Shown here: piece by piece, positions 21,552-31,950 of the stretch
Layout of the letters: the number at the start of each line of letters is the position of its first letter
Numbering within the stretch: position 1 is the first letter of the stretch
Assembly: GCA_038496445.1 (NCBI GenBank)
Contig: JALMLS010000097.1
Coordinates: 62,001-126,000, forward strand
Direction of reading: 5' to 3'
Length of the DNA stretch: 64,000 nucleotides
From: Trichosphaerium sp. ATCC 40318
Lineage: Eukaryota > Discosea > Flabellinia > Trichosidae
The notes under the pieces: generated by a model
Seen by the model: the letters and a program-made list of their open reading frames with translations, nothing else
Told to the model about the DNA's origin: nothing
Databases searched by the model: none
Made by a program: the position numbers and the translations under genes

Positions 21552-22311
21552 ATAGTAGTTTGTTACGGTTTTTTTGGGCAAAGAACAAAAACTTGGAACA
21601 TGAAAAATCATTAAAAAGTTCTTCAACAGGTTGTACACTAAATAAAATTCAATTAGAAAACAACTTGAGCTATTGGTTGACTCACCTACAATTCTCTCAT
21701 AGTGTAGTTGCTAAGAACAAAATATTCCTTGGAAGAGCGCTCTGTACCAAAAACATATCCATCATAGGCACATGAAACGTTTCCTTGCCAACTAGGTTGC
21801 TTTACATGTGACTCTTAATGAACAGTTATTCAACAAGTAAGCGATACTTAAGTTACAGTGGATGTACCTTAGGATGCGTATGAGCTAGTGGAAGCAGTGG
21901 TCTCCGTATGAAATTACCTTTAAAAAACATGCAATAGCATAACGTAACAATTAAAATAAAGTGTCAAAACAAAACACAATGGAATCGTTGTGTAGTACAA
22001 TGATAAAAGTCTGTAATAGAAAACCGAAATGAAAATATAACCCGCCTTGATACATGCTAACTACTTAACACGGGTGTAAAGGAGAAACCAAACAATATTC
22101 AATATCTAATGGTTCACCAAGTAAATTATGCAAACGGTAGTGTAGATATTATGGTGCAGCGGTAACATTAGTCCCGTAGTACGTTATACCAGCGTATATA
22201 TCCTAGTGGCGTGTAGGCCACATGTGCCTTTATTCGACTATGCACATGTTATTGAAGTACAGTAGCAACAAAGAAGTAAAGACTTTAAAAAAATTACAAA
22301 GTTTTTTTATT
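21552..22311. other. Intergenic, convergent 3' ends
   Basis: 0.76 kb between two converging genes, AT-rich. I see no frame, RNA gene or repeat that I can support. Confidence 0.6.
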
Positions 22312-25306
22312 TCAGTCCATGTAATAATCAGGTGTAAACAAAGAAAACCAGTTGATATGTAAGAATGTACACATGATACAAATAATCACTACTAAAGCAT
22401 GACCAATAAGTCTGAGACGCTGATACTTGACTTTCTTATCATCAACTAATGCCATATTTTCGCAATAAATCAACATAAAGTGAAAAAGTTGTTGCATCGC
22501 TAGCGTCAGATAGTAACCAATCAGAACGCCAATAGTCGCCCAAGATAACGCTATAAATATCGTCCATTAGGTTACAGTCTTAATGATTGGTTTTATTTGG
22601 TACGTACCCATTGAGAATATCAACACAACAAATATTTGTTGAAATGCAGTGATATAAGCAAAAACTAAAGAAGTAATAAACGAAGCCGTTGACAAGAACA
22701 TTGACTTTCGGAAATGCATATAACTAACATAATCGAGTAAGCACACAAGTATAAAGGGGCAAGAGGTTATGACAAGCCAAAAAAATGTATGTACGTACAC
22801 TACCTCCAGAATGAAACATAAAGCAAGGATTATGTGAATGATATAAATAAAAGTACATGAATGACTTATTGAAGAGCAAGGCAGTCCAGACTTGATATCG
22901 CTGAATGGAATAGCTGAAAATGATCCAATACTCCAAACAAGTGTCATTACGGTAAGAATACCATGAAATACACGAATTAAAATAACAGAAGAACAACCAC
23001 AAACACCCTACGAAGACAACAGTTAATAACAGGTTTTTTTTTGTGTTGAAGATTTCACGTGTGCGAACCTTTACGCCGTGTTTTCTCTTGTATGCAAACC
23101 CAAACATTGTTATGACCATCAAGAATGGTAACCCAGTGAGTATAGATAGCACTATAAACATTGATTCCATAGGTGTAAACTTACATGCTTCTCCATGTGT
23201 CCTATCTTGAAATAGATACTATAACAAACAAATAAGAAAAAAACTAGAGATTGCACTCATTGCTTTGTTATACCCTCGATTGCTTCTCACTTGTATAATA
23301 AAGAGCTGTGCCACTTTCCCGATTACATGGTAAATTTGGTCCATAGTACTCTCTGTAGTAATAATAATCTGCCACGGCCATTCGAAGTGGTGATAGTAAG
23401 AACCCTTTGAATAAACAATGAACACAATTTTTGATTCAAAAAAAAAAAAAAAAACCTCACCGTTTTCTAAGCCGTCGAAAACTTCAAACTGAGATAATGT
23501 TTGTTCCCACAATGTCTCTGCATTTTCTAAAGTAACGTGTAGCTACGTATTGATGAGTTGTTAAAACATAAGAAAAGGATTATTGTCGCACAGAAAACAG
23601 GTGAATCATATCGCCATAATGAGATGATACAGATAACATGACACGTGAGTCAACTGATATAACTTGTTAACAAAGGATGACATTATAAGTAATGTACCTA
23701 AAGAGAATCCTTTTACATTAGTGTATTGCGAGATGTTTGCAATAACAAGAGGTGTCTCCTCGTTAACAAAAGTGAGATCTGAAACGCGAAGAACCCTTTA
23801 AAAGGAAGTTAAAACAGGACAATAAACTCCGTTCAGAGCTACCTGTATGTTAAGTGAGATTGTATCTCTCCTTTTTTGCCTTCAACATGTGGCACTGTGA
23901 TTAGAAGAGCGTGTTCTAAAAGCTTGGTTAAGTGAACCATACGAACAAAGAAATATTCTTTTCGGCAGTTTGTTTTGTTTTACTTTACATCACGTGCTTA
24001 CCTTTTCCAAATTTTATGATTTCATGAACTGTACTTATCATATTCTTTTGTACCAGTAGTTTACCCTCATAATCCCTCGTCTCCTAAAAAGAAAGAAAGG
24101 TAGGGTCAATAAACGTTAAGCACTGTTGCAATACTCAATTTTTTTTAGGTAAGTACGTACAAGGTGGAGTGTATAATTGGGTGCGTTCACATGTCTTGTG
24201 CGCCTTTATGAGATAATTAGGAACAACCAGAAAAATCAAAGGGGTACCTATAACCAAAAGCAACATTCTCATAACGGATTCCTGTAAACGTTGTACTTTC
24301 ATAGTAACCGTGTGAGCCAGAAATACGCCGAGGATCAACAGCAGCTCCTTTTGACACGTTGTGAAAAGAAACAGATAATTGCCCTTTCAAAAATGCTCTT
24401 GCGTAATAGAGCACGTTTTCTTTTACTTCATATGCTACAAAGGCGTCCTACATTCTTAGATTAAGTCCATGGCTTAAGCAACAACTAAAAAAAAAAAAAA
24501 GGAAGAAAAGCAATTTTGTCCAAACGGTTTTTAAATGCTACCTCAATAGGATCAAACGTAAATTTAAGATCTAGCGCGAATTTATAATCTGGTAGTTCCA
24601 TTCTTTGTATTTCATTCATTGTTGTAACATCAACAGACATGATAGTCGCTAAACAAAAACAAAGTTAATTCAAGCCACCAAAAAAAAATAAATTAATGAC
24701 ATTACGCACTCTTCATTGCCCATACAGCACCAGCATGGAAGGCTTGATACATTACAAGAAAGTACAGGGTATTGCCTTTCAACCCAGTCGAGAATGTCAT
24801 GTGCTTGTACCCTCCTGAAAAAACACGTGTCAGTTGGGTTTTTGATTAAAACACGCTCAAGTGACACTTACTAGTATGTGAAAGCGTAAAACAGCCTTTT
24901 AATGCACCGACTTCCTTTCCTTCAACATCAAACTGATTTTATGATTAAAAATGATCAATAGTAATGTAACCAACGAAATTGTGGTTATTGTTTGATGACA
25001 AACGGTTTACTTGCCTTGTAAATATGGTACAAATAACATTTTGCTGATTTAAACGTTCCGTGAGCCATAAACGACGATTCAACGGCGTTGAGGTTGAATG
25101 GTGCGTTTAAATCTGAATCGGTTAGGGATATTTGGGAGACTTTTGTACGTACCTTCATCACGCTCTCCAGCATACACCACATACGCGTAACCAGTCTTTT
25201 CATCATACATACGCCTAAATTGCTCTTGATACGCAGTGAAAGCGGTAGACACAAACAACGTCAATAATAGGCAGCCAAAAACGAACCAACGCAGGCTGTT
25301 GGCCAT
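22312..25306 (-). CDS. Seven-helix membrane protein with large extracytosolic N-terminal domain
   Basis: 667 residues in 15 exons: 25153..25306, 25015..25112, 24872..24932, 24710..24814, 24542..24648, 24248..24447, 24161..24203, 24002..24083, 23843..23915, 23717..23795, 23461..23542, 23274..23404, 23069..23218, 22608..23007, 22312..22550. It begins with a signal peptide or anchor (WFVFGCLLLTLFVSTAFTA). About 450 beta-rich residues follow, and then seven hydrophobic segments (FIVLSILTGLPFLMVITMF is the first; HALVVIICIMCTFLHI the last). This architecture matches the GOST/Wntless/TMEM181-type group, but no diagnostic motif is certain. The second intron starts GCAAGT, a GC-AG site. It may be a sorting receptor in the secretory pathway; that is inference. 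Confidence 0.72.
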
Positions 25307-25479
25307 AACTGTTCGATAAACTGTGACTACAATTGACACTCCATTTTGGGCGAGAGTATACAATGCTCGACTTTCAGCCGCGGAAAAACAAACTCGAATA
25401 CGATCTCAGTATAGTCGAGGTAACGAGAGAACCAAAGCAGTCATTCAGCAGTTGTGTATGTTGGCAAAACCAGAAGTGC

Positions 25480-25529
25480 AAAAAAATGATTAGCTTCTCG
25501 TTATTGCGTGTCATCCTTGCGCAGGGGCC

Positions 25530-25561
<32 letters not shown>

Positions 25562-25590
25562 ACATATGCCTTCCCCGAAGGGTCGGCAAC
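25480..25590 (-). ncRNA. U6: U6 spliceosomal snRNA, copy 1
   Basis: Reading the minus strand, the 5' stem-loop (GACCCTTCGGGGAAGG) is followed by the diagnostic core AACGATACAGAGAAGATTAG, then CATGGCCCCTGCGCAAGGAT and GACACGCA. It contains the ACAGAGA box (pairs with the 5' splice site) and the AGC triad region. It ends in a T7 run typical of RNA polymerase III termination. It is catalytically essential for splicing of the very many introns here. Confidence 0.97.
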
Positions 25591-25700
25591 TGAGAAATCA
25601 ACACAACCCACTTTTAAACACAACATTTCAAAATAAAAATAAAAAGTGGGATTAGAAAAAAAATGGCATTGCCTTCTCCAAACGCTTCGGCATGTACGTA
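25591..25700 (-). promoter_or_regulatory. U6 upstream promoter block, copy 1
   Basis: Conserved between the two U6 copies although it is not transcribed. It contains TTTAAAA about 28 bases before the RNA (a TATA-like element for Pol III) and, further up, GTTTGGAGAAGGCAATGCCA, a candidate proximal sequence element. Conservation between copies could also just reflect a recent duplication. Confidence 0.6.
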
Positions 25701-25992
25701 GTGGCAATCGACGGGCTATTTTGAATATTTTTGCGGGCGGTAAACATCGCAACGGTAATTATGACTAAAAATCTTTATTTATACTACCGTGCCTCAAAAC
25801 AGCCTATACAACCACAGTACTGTCGTTTTACCATTAAATTTCGTTCAAAGCCTGCTATTTCGTTCAACTTCACTGGCTACCGCACACTTAACCTCCACGA
25901 GAGCGTTAACAGTCATCCACCTACTAAACGCGCTGTCTAGAGCAGAGTCAAAATAGTTCGTTTGAAAAGATATTGAAAGTAAACCGACTCCG

Positions 25993-26739
25993 ATGAACAG
26001 GATACTACGATCTTCCGCACTAGCGACTCGACGCACTGCACGCACATCACGACACTCCGTTGCGCGTACAATACCTGGTGTAAACCAAACACGCACGTCT
26101 GGTGTCCTAGCCGCTCGCTTTAGCTCTCGCAGAGAATATAGTAGCGAGGGAAAGCCAAGAGAGGAAGAAGAGGAAGAACTAACAGAAGCTGATATGCTAC
26201 CTCCTGAGCTGTACGATTTTTGGCCTGTATTAAACGTGCTAACTCCTGACTAGCCGAAACATAAAACCGATTTCTTCCACTGTACTTGGACTAAGCGCTG
26301 CTTCAGCAGCACTACTACTATACTTGATTCCATGGCGTACGTATCTACAACAAAAACCAACGAATTTGAGCGCAAACGCTTCTATTTTGATATTAAACAA
26401 CGCACAACTACGAAAACGCGGTTCAAAAACACTAACTGCTTTTTTTTTTTGTTTCAGTTTTTTGGGTTTTTTGTCGCTTACTTCTTTTCAGGTCATTTTT
26501 ATGAGCATATATTTGTAGACGATGATGATGGTACACGTTATTATAGTGATAATTTAGTATTTACAAGTTTAATGTTTAGACGACGATTAGATGAAGTGTT
26601 GTCAGTCTCAAAAATCGTTATGTGCAAGTTCTTTAGCTTTATAACCGATATGCATCGGCCATGTATGATAATTATTGTGTCAAAATCCATAACGCTCTCT
26701 ATTCTGTTCCGCCCATTCTTTTGGGTCAATTTTCTTTGA
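25993..26739 (+). CDS. Small mitochondrial-type single-pass protein
   Basis: 182 residues in three exons (25993..26210, 26254..26336, 26492..26739). The N-terminus is Arg/Ser/Thr-rich and free of acidic residues (MNRILRSSALATRRTARTSR), a strong matrix-targeting signal, with a likely cleavage region near RREYSSEG. An acidic patch and a short membrane helix (LGLSAASAALLLYLIPW) follow, then HFYEHIF. This layout is common among respiratory-complex accessory subunits, but I cannot name one. The last 50 residues, after LDEVLS, look like read-through and may be wrong. They overlap the 3' end of the opposite-strand gene by 60 bases. Confidence 0.5.
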
Positions 26740-26988
26740 TTCATGCGGTGGCATGACGTAGGTGTAGAATAGATAATGTAAAACGGCAAATAAGACAACA
26801 ATAAGCGTTGCGCGTAATAAGTGCCCACAAGGTGTAAGAATAACTTTACCATCTGAAACATGCCCAATGGCGTTTTTATGTTTAGGTTTGACATCTTTAA
26901 TTTGGCTTTTCATTTCGTCTTGCGTTTCTTTTTCTTCTTTAGGCTCTGCTTCCACATTTTTACGTCGACGTACTACGCTACCGTCCAT
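26680..26988 (-). CDS. Small membrane protein, 102 residues
   Basis: A single-exon gene. A charged cytosolic N-terminus (RRRKNVEAEPKEEKETQDE) is followed by CGHLLRATLIVVLFAVLHYLF, one hydrophobic helix, and a short hydrophilic tail ending ERYGF. I do not recognise the family. Its 3' end overlaps the upstream plus-strand gene. The amphipathic layout and clean start and stop favour a real tail-region-anchored protein, but short frames are inherently uncertain. Confidence 0.55.
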   Translation of the reverse strand: MDGSVVRRRKNVEAEPKEEKETQDEMKSQIKDVKPKHKNAIGHVSDGKVILTPCGHLLRATLIVVLFAVLHYLFYTYVMPPHESKKIDPKEWAEQNRERYGF

Positions 26989-27146
26989 CTAATCAGTAAT
27001 TTAACAGACTAAAAACGCTAAAATATGAAAATGTGCTTTGACTTTTTCGTTCCGACACATTTTTTCTTGTTCAATTCCCTACAACATACACTACAAATGG
27101 TACGAATTAATGTAATATAATTGTACTAACGCGAAAAAGACAACAG

Positions 27147-27586
27147 TGAGCCCAAAAGCATACCCATTGGCCGGCGCCAACCTTACAGTCACAATTTTGG
27201 ACTTGGTTCAACAATCTCTAAACCACAGACAGCTCAAAAAGGGTGTAAACGAGTGTACGTCTCACTGCGTTTTTTTCAAACGTTTTTCACAAGTTGCTCG
27301 TATGCGCTTACAGTAGTTCGTAGCCATCAAGACATTGAACCGTAACATCTCTGAAGTTATTATTATTGCCGCTGACGCAGAACCAATTGAAATTGTCTTA
27401 CCACTCCCTCTCCTTGCAGAAGATAAGAACGTACCATACGTATTTGTTCCACAAAAGACCGCTTTGGGTCGCGCATGCGGTGTATCCAGACCTGTTGTAG
27501 CAGCGAGCATCACATCATCAGAGGGCAGCGAATTGAAAGGACACATTGAAAAACTAAAGGATGAAGTTGAAAAACTCCTCATTTAA
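27147..27586 (+). CDS. SNU13: SNU13 / NHP2L1 (15.5K U4 snRNP and box C/D snoRNP protein), first exon unresolved
   Basis: Binds the kink-turn in U4 snRNA and box C/D snoRNAs. Exons 27147..27254 and 27324..27586 give [20 protein letters not shown], then [31 protein letters not shown] and [14 protein letters not shown], the L7Ae-family RNA-binding core, ending at the usual length. The first exon must supply one base of phase. ATG at 27101 followed directly by GTACGA is the obvious candidate, with branch point TACTAAC before the acceptor, but that junction is out of frame by my reading. The true start may lie slightly upstream. Confidence 0.94.
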
Positions 27587-27984
27587 ATTTTACCTTTAAA
27601 AGAAAGCCTACAGGCGAGGAACCGATGTAAAGTTATTTCAAAAACAAAAAAAATTGGAAACATAGCAGAATGCCTCAGCTCTCGCTCTTTTTTTTTTGTA
27701 TTTAGCCACGAAACAGTGGTCAATAAAAAGACTGTTCTATGTGGAAATGCTTTGTAGAACTTTTAAGCGCGCGTTGTGTCTGTGTAAGGTGAAATTGTAC
27801 AAAAAAAAAATTGCGTGTCAAATTTTTAGTTGCACGAAGTGTTCCTCTGTAGAGCGTAGTACGTTTGTGGGTATTCGTAACGCACCAATATTGGTTTGCG
27901 CGGAGCATTTCTAGATTTGACCTTACGTGACTTTTATATTTTGTTTTCGTTAATCCAAATCGCAAGGTGTATTAGGTAAAGAAT
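27587..27984. other. Intergenic between SNU13 and RPS5
   Basis: 0.4 kb with no supported frame. It should contain the SNU13 3' UTR and the ribosomal-protein promoter. Confidence 0.6.
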
Positions 27985-29093
27985 ATGGCCACATTCGCTG
28001 TTGAAGTAAAGCTTTTTAATAAATGGTGGGTTTTGTTGGCTTTCTGTAAAATCTAATCACTTTAAAGGTCTTATGACGGACTAAAGTGCGATGATATCTC
28101 ATTATCTGTACGTGATTGCTTCCACACTACTGATCGCTTTGATCTTTTTGTTTTGCTTTTTTGACGCAGGAAACCTATCAGACGAATTCGCGCAGCGTTG
28201 TAGACTTTAAATTGAACAGTTCTATCATTTTTCCTCAGCACAAGGCCCTTTGTAACAAATCCTTTTAGGACTACATCGCCACAACCGACCGTTCACAATA
28301 CCGTCAATTTTTGCCACACACTGCTGGTCGCTGGCAAAAACGCCGCTTTATCAAATCGCGCATGCCTATTGTTGAGCGCCTCGTAAACGCTATGATGTCC
28401 CACGGCAGAAACAACGGTAAAAAGTGCATGGCGATACGTATTGTCAAACAAACCTTGGAAATCATCCACTTGATGTCTGGTGAAAACCCAATTCAAGTAC
28501 GTATGCGTAAACGAGCCCAAATACGCGTATTCCACTTCTAGTTGCAGAAATTACTTACATAACCACCAAAACGATTGCAACGGCGCACTGACACGCTAGA
28601 GAGTGCTGTTTACGCTTCTTTACGCTCATGGCGTTGTTTTTAAAAGAAAACATTGTTTTATTTCTCTTCGTCTGTTTCTTGTACTTATTCGTTGTTTTAA
28701 AGGTTTTGGTTGTTGCCGTACAAAAGGGAGGTGCTCGTGAAGATTCCACCCGTGTCGGTTCTGCTGGTACCGTCCGCAGACAAGCCGTCGATGTCGCACC
28801 ACAAAGACGTGTAGACCAAGCTTTGTACCTCATGTGCCAAGGTGTACGTACACTTTCCATCACTTCTGAACAGAATTAAACACTTTTCGCGTGAAAAGTG
28901 ATAAAAACGATCACAAAAAATTGATAGTCGCTTACCTCGTTGTTTCTAGGCTCGTAAAGCATCTTTCAGAACATTGAAGAGCATTGGCGAATGTTTGGCT
29001 GATGAGATCATGAACTGCGCTAAAGAATCTGTCAACAGCTACGCTATTAAACAAAAGGACTCCATTGAAAGAGTTGCCCAATCCAACAGATAA
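27985..29093 (+). CDS. RPS5: 40S ribosomal protein S5 (uS7)
   Basis: A head protein of the small subunit near the exit site. 197 residues in five exons (27985..28025, 28068..28107, 28269..28496, 28703..28843, 28950..29093). Family blocks are all present: VKLFNKWSYD, the uS7 core [58 protein letters not shown] and the C-terminus [18 protein letters not shown]. Introns 2 and 3 (161 and 206 bases) are long for this genome and are places where an intronic snoRNA could hide, though I see no clear C/D boxes. GC-richer codons fit high expression. Confidence 0.98.
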
Positions 29094-29320
29094 ATAAAAG
29101 AAACTAAGAAAACACCGAAAACGACGGGAAAGCATTGGAAAACCTTGTTTTTCGATATTTACGCGAATGACTACACTGTATTTCTTTTGAATAAACTCCA
29201 GTGCCGTCCATTTTATAACGCTATTATTTGTTATTTATTTGATCAAATGTCACTGACGTAGAATTGTAAAGAAAATCAAACGTTTTTTTTTGTACTCGTC
29301 GGTAAAGTTGCGAACAACGT

Positions 29321-30903
29321 ATGTCTAGTGTTTGGTCGTCGCTCCTCGCAAAGGGTGGCAGTGTGTCTAGGTCACAAGACACAAAAACGTGCTTGGTTAT
29401 CGGTGAGTTGTTATTTTTTTTCGCTTTGTTTGATTATGATCTTCAAACTAGGACCCGCCTTCTCCGGTAAACAAAGCGTTATTGCTCAAATGTACGAATC
29501 CTGTACTATATCTTATTTTCCTTATTGCGTTGAATACAACACCGTATGGCATAGAGAAACAAATGGTAGTGGTGTCACGTGGTTATTGAGTCTAAAATTG
29601 AATTTTCTGTTCTAGATGATGATTTACAGATAATATCGCAAGTTTGGCGTGTAACTGATAGCGAAAAGGTCTTTTGGGAGGGTAGAGACGATCATGTTGA
29701 AGGTGTTCAAATATCCAAGCCTTCTATTGTTTTTATAGTACTCGATCTATCCAAGTTACCTCGAAGCTATCCTTTTATTGAAGACGTTGTTCATAATTTA
29801 TTTTTGCCTGTTCCAGCGCAAGTCGAGGCTGACAAGGACAATGAAGCAGAAAAGAATGAAGAAAAACAAGAGGCAGAGCCTAGCAATGATGGTGCAGGCG
29901 ATGAAGGGGTTAAAGATGATGAAGGTGAAGCGCAAGAGGAAGGAGACGATGCAGCTGTTGGCACGTGGATGGGTGTATCTATATAAGCGCTTGACTAACC
30001 ACGTGTCATTAGAGGAAGCTCTTAAAAATGAAGAAATGAAAGGAATTATTCTTGGTACGAAATCTGAGGCACTAGAAGGATTGACTGCTTCTGTGCGTGA
30101 TGATATCATAGCAAAGACAAGGAACTTAGCGGCCAAGTGTAAGTTCTTGCAGTTTCGGCCTCAAGACTGTTTTTTCTAAGCCAAGTTAGTTGGTCTTGGT
30201 ATTGCATTTACCTCAGCTAAAACAAGATCAAATATCGTCAAATTGCGTGAATACACTCATAGGTATGTCACGTGAATCGAGCACTGTGACAGTTTAGGTA
30301 TCTGATGTTATTTGTGTAGTATACTCAAAAGTACTAAAAGGCAAACAAAACCCGATAGTGTGTTATCACCGCCTTCAAAGGTAAGGTAAAAAAATAACCG
30401 AAAAATATTAAATCGGTTTAGTTGTTTATCGGTGTTGGTGCTTCTACACCAGTAGAGTATGATGGTGCCCAGGATGACTTGATATTAGTAAGTCATTGAG
30501 CTCCTTTGCAAGCAGTTTAATGGTTTCTAGGATGAGGAAGTACCTGATGATGACGTTGTCCTACAAACATCAGAAGTACGTTTAAGAATGTTGAAAAGTT
30601 TGTCTAATTTTGTATATTCGAATAGGATCATGACACATTTTTGAGACGCATTGGAGCCACATTATCGAATGTTAGTACTACAAAAAAGACAGTAGAAGAT
30701 GTAATTGAAGGAACATCACCTGCTACACCTGATAAAAAGCCAAATGAGCAGACGAAACGCATTCAAACTCCATCGAAGGTAATTTTTTTTTATTTTCTTG
30801 ATATATAGGGCAGCTCTAAGGTTTTTTCGTCTAGATTTCCAGTATGGATAAAGAAGCTGATTTACGTAACTACTTTGTACAACTTCTCAAAGATAGATCA
30901 TGA
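29321..30903 (+). CDS. Cytoplasmic dynein light intermediate chain-like protein
   Basis: 384 residues in ten exons: 29321..29402, 29452..29565, 29616..29972, 30013..30138, 30181..30262, 30320..30380, 30422..30487, 30531..30575, 30626..30778, 30835..30903. The start (SSVWSSLLAK), a GTPase-like strand and loop (CLVIGPAFSGKQS), IVFIVLDLSKL, and a long acidic insertion (exon 3) followed by helical segments resemble the Ras-like fold of dynein light intermediate chains. The P-loop is degenerate: Gln replaces the Ser/Thr after Lys. The C-terminal half is Ser/Thr/Pro-rich and charged. It could instead be another Ras-like dynein or IFT subunit (for example D2LIC). Confidence 0.75.
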
Positions 30904-31066
30904 GAGAATAAAATCCAGCATTCCACAAGTGTTATTAAAACAAGAAGAACAAATCCATTCTTTGTTAGATGTCGTTCAATGTTTCAATGAATTAAAAAAG
31001 AGCAAATGGCATTGACCTGGGCGATTTTGTCTTATTTAAGCTGACCTTCAAATACGTTGCTGTTGT

Positions 31067-31179
31067 ATGTACGTACATGTCGAAGTGTTTGGAGAAGGCA
31101 ATGCCATTTTTTTTCTTATCCCACTTTTTTTTATTATTTTGAAATGTTGTGTTTAAAAGTGGGTTGTGTTGATTTCTCA
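31067..31179 (+). promoter_or_regulatory. U6 upstream promoter block, copy 2
   Basis: It has the same TTTAAAA element about 28 bases upstream and GTTTGGAGAAGGCAATGCCA further 5' as copy 1, so both copies carry intact upstream signals. Confidence 0.6.
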
Positions 31180-31208
31180 GTTGCCGACCCTTCGGGGAAG
31201 GCATATGT

Positions 31209-31240
<32 letters not shown>

Positions 31241-31290
31241 GGCCCCTGCGCAAGGATGACACGCAATAACGAGAAGCTAATCATTTTTTT
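31180..31290 (+). ncRNA. U6: U6 spliceosomal snRNA, copy 2
   Basis: Identical in the RNA part to copy 1, including ATACAGAGAAGATTAGCATG and GCGCAAGGATGACACGCA, and ending CTAATCATTTTTTT. An intact T run and a conserved upstream block suggest it is expressed. Confidence 0.97.
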
Positions 31291-31950
31291 GCACTTCTGG
31301 TTTTGCCAACTTACACAACTGCTGAATGACTATTACGGACTGCTTTGATTCACTCATATTACCTCGACTATACTGATGGGTCAACGATGGACTAATGATA
31401 ATAATTGTTAAGTATTGAACATTTGTAGTACATGTCTTTAATTTATGACAAACTCACAGTGCTCTACATTCATCTACCTTTATTTCATCACGTATGCATT
31501 ATTTAAAGTAGTCTGATTTTATTGAGTCATACTCGATCGTCTCCTAATGTTGTAGTGAAAACCGTGTTCGAAACGTGATTTATCATATAAATTTCTATTG
31601 AGCTAAATAGTTGCTAATATTGGAATATCTTCAAGACACATTGCACCAGATGGCGGCATGTATGTTTTCTTGCAGTAACAACAAAAGGTTCCCTAGGTAA
31701 AGTGCAACATGTCCGTACCTATACAACAAGTATTTACGGCACATGTCACTAATTAAAGTAGTTTCACAAGTGCTCAGTTTAAATCTCAAAACACTTCGCA
31801 GTCTTTAAGATCTACGCTTAATTATCTTTGAACAGTGATATATAGGATGCAGTGGTACAGAAGTTGAAATTTATTTACTTTGTTTTTTAATGCTACAATT
31901 ATATACTTTTTGGTTATATGTACAAAGTGGTCATGTAAATTAACAAATGC
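31291..31950. other. Intergenic, nothing supported beyond U6 flank
   Basis: AT-rich. The first 85 bases belong to the U6 duplication. No gene is seen in the rest, which should include the 3' UTR of the haem peroxidase gene. Confidence 0.6.

Larger units (their letters stand above)
25407..25700 (-). repeat. U6 duplication unit, copy 1 (inverted relative to copy 2)
   Basis: About 294 bases carrying U6 plus flanks are nearly identical, in opposite orientation, to 31067-31375. Similarity starts abruptly at TACGTACATG and ends after CTCGACTATACTGA. Flanks differ by small indels, but the RNA-coding part is identical. Confidence 0.9.
31067..31375 (+). repeat. U6 duplication unit, copy 2
   Basis: The partner of 25407-25700 in inverted orientation, about 5.4 kb away. 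It has a small insertion (TATTACGGAC region) and scattered substitutions outside the RNA. Confidence 0.9.

Noticed and set aside
28108-28702. Intronic snoRNAs in RPS5 introns 2 and 3
   Set aside because: Introns are long enough, but I could not find convincing paired C and D boxes.
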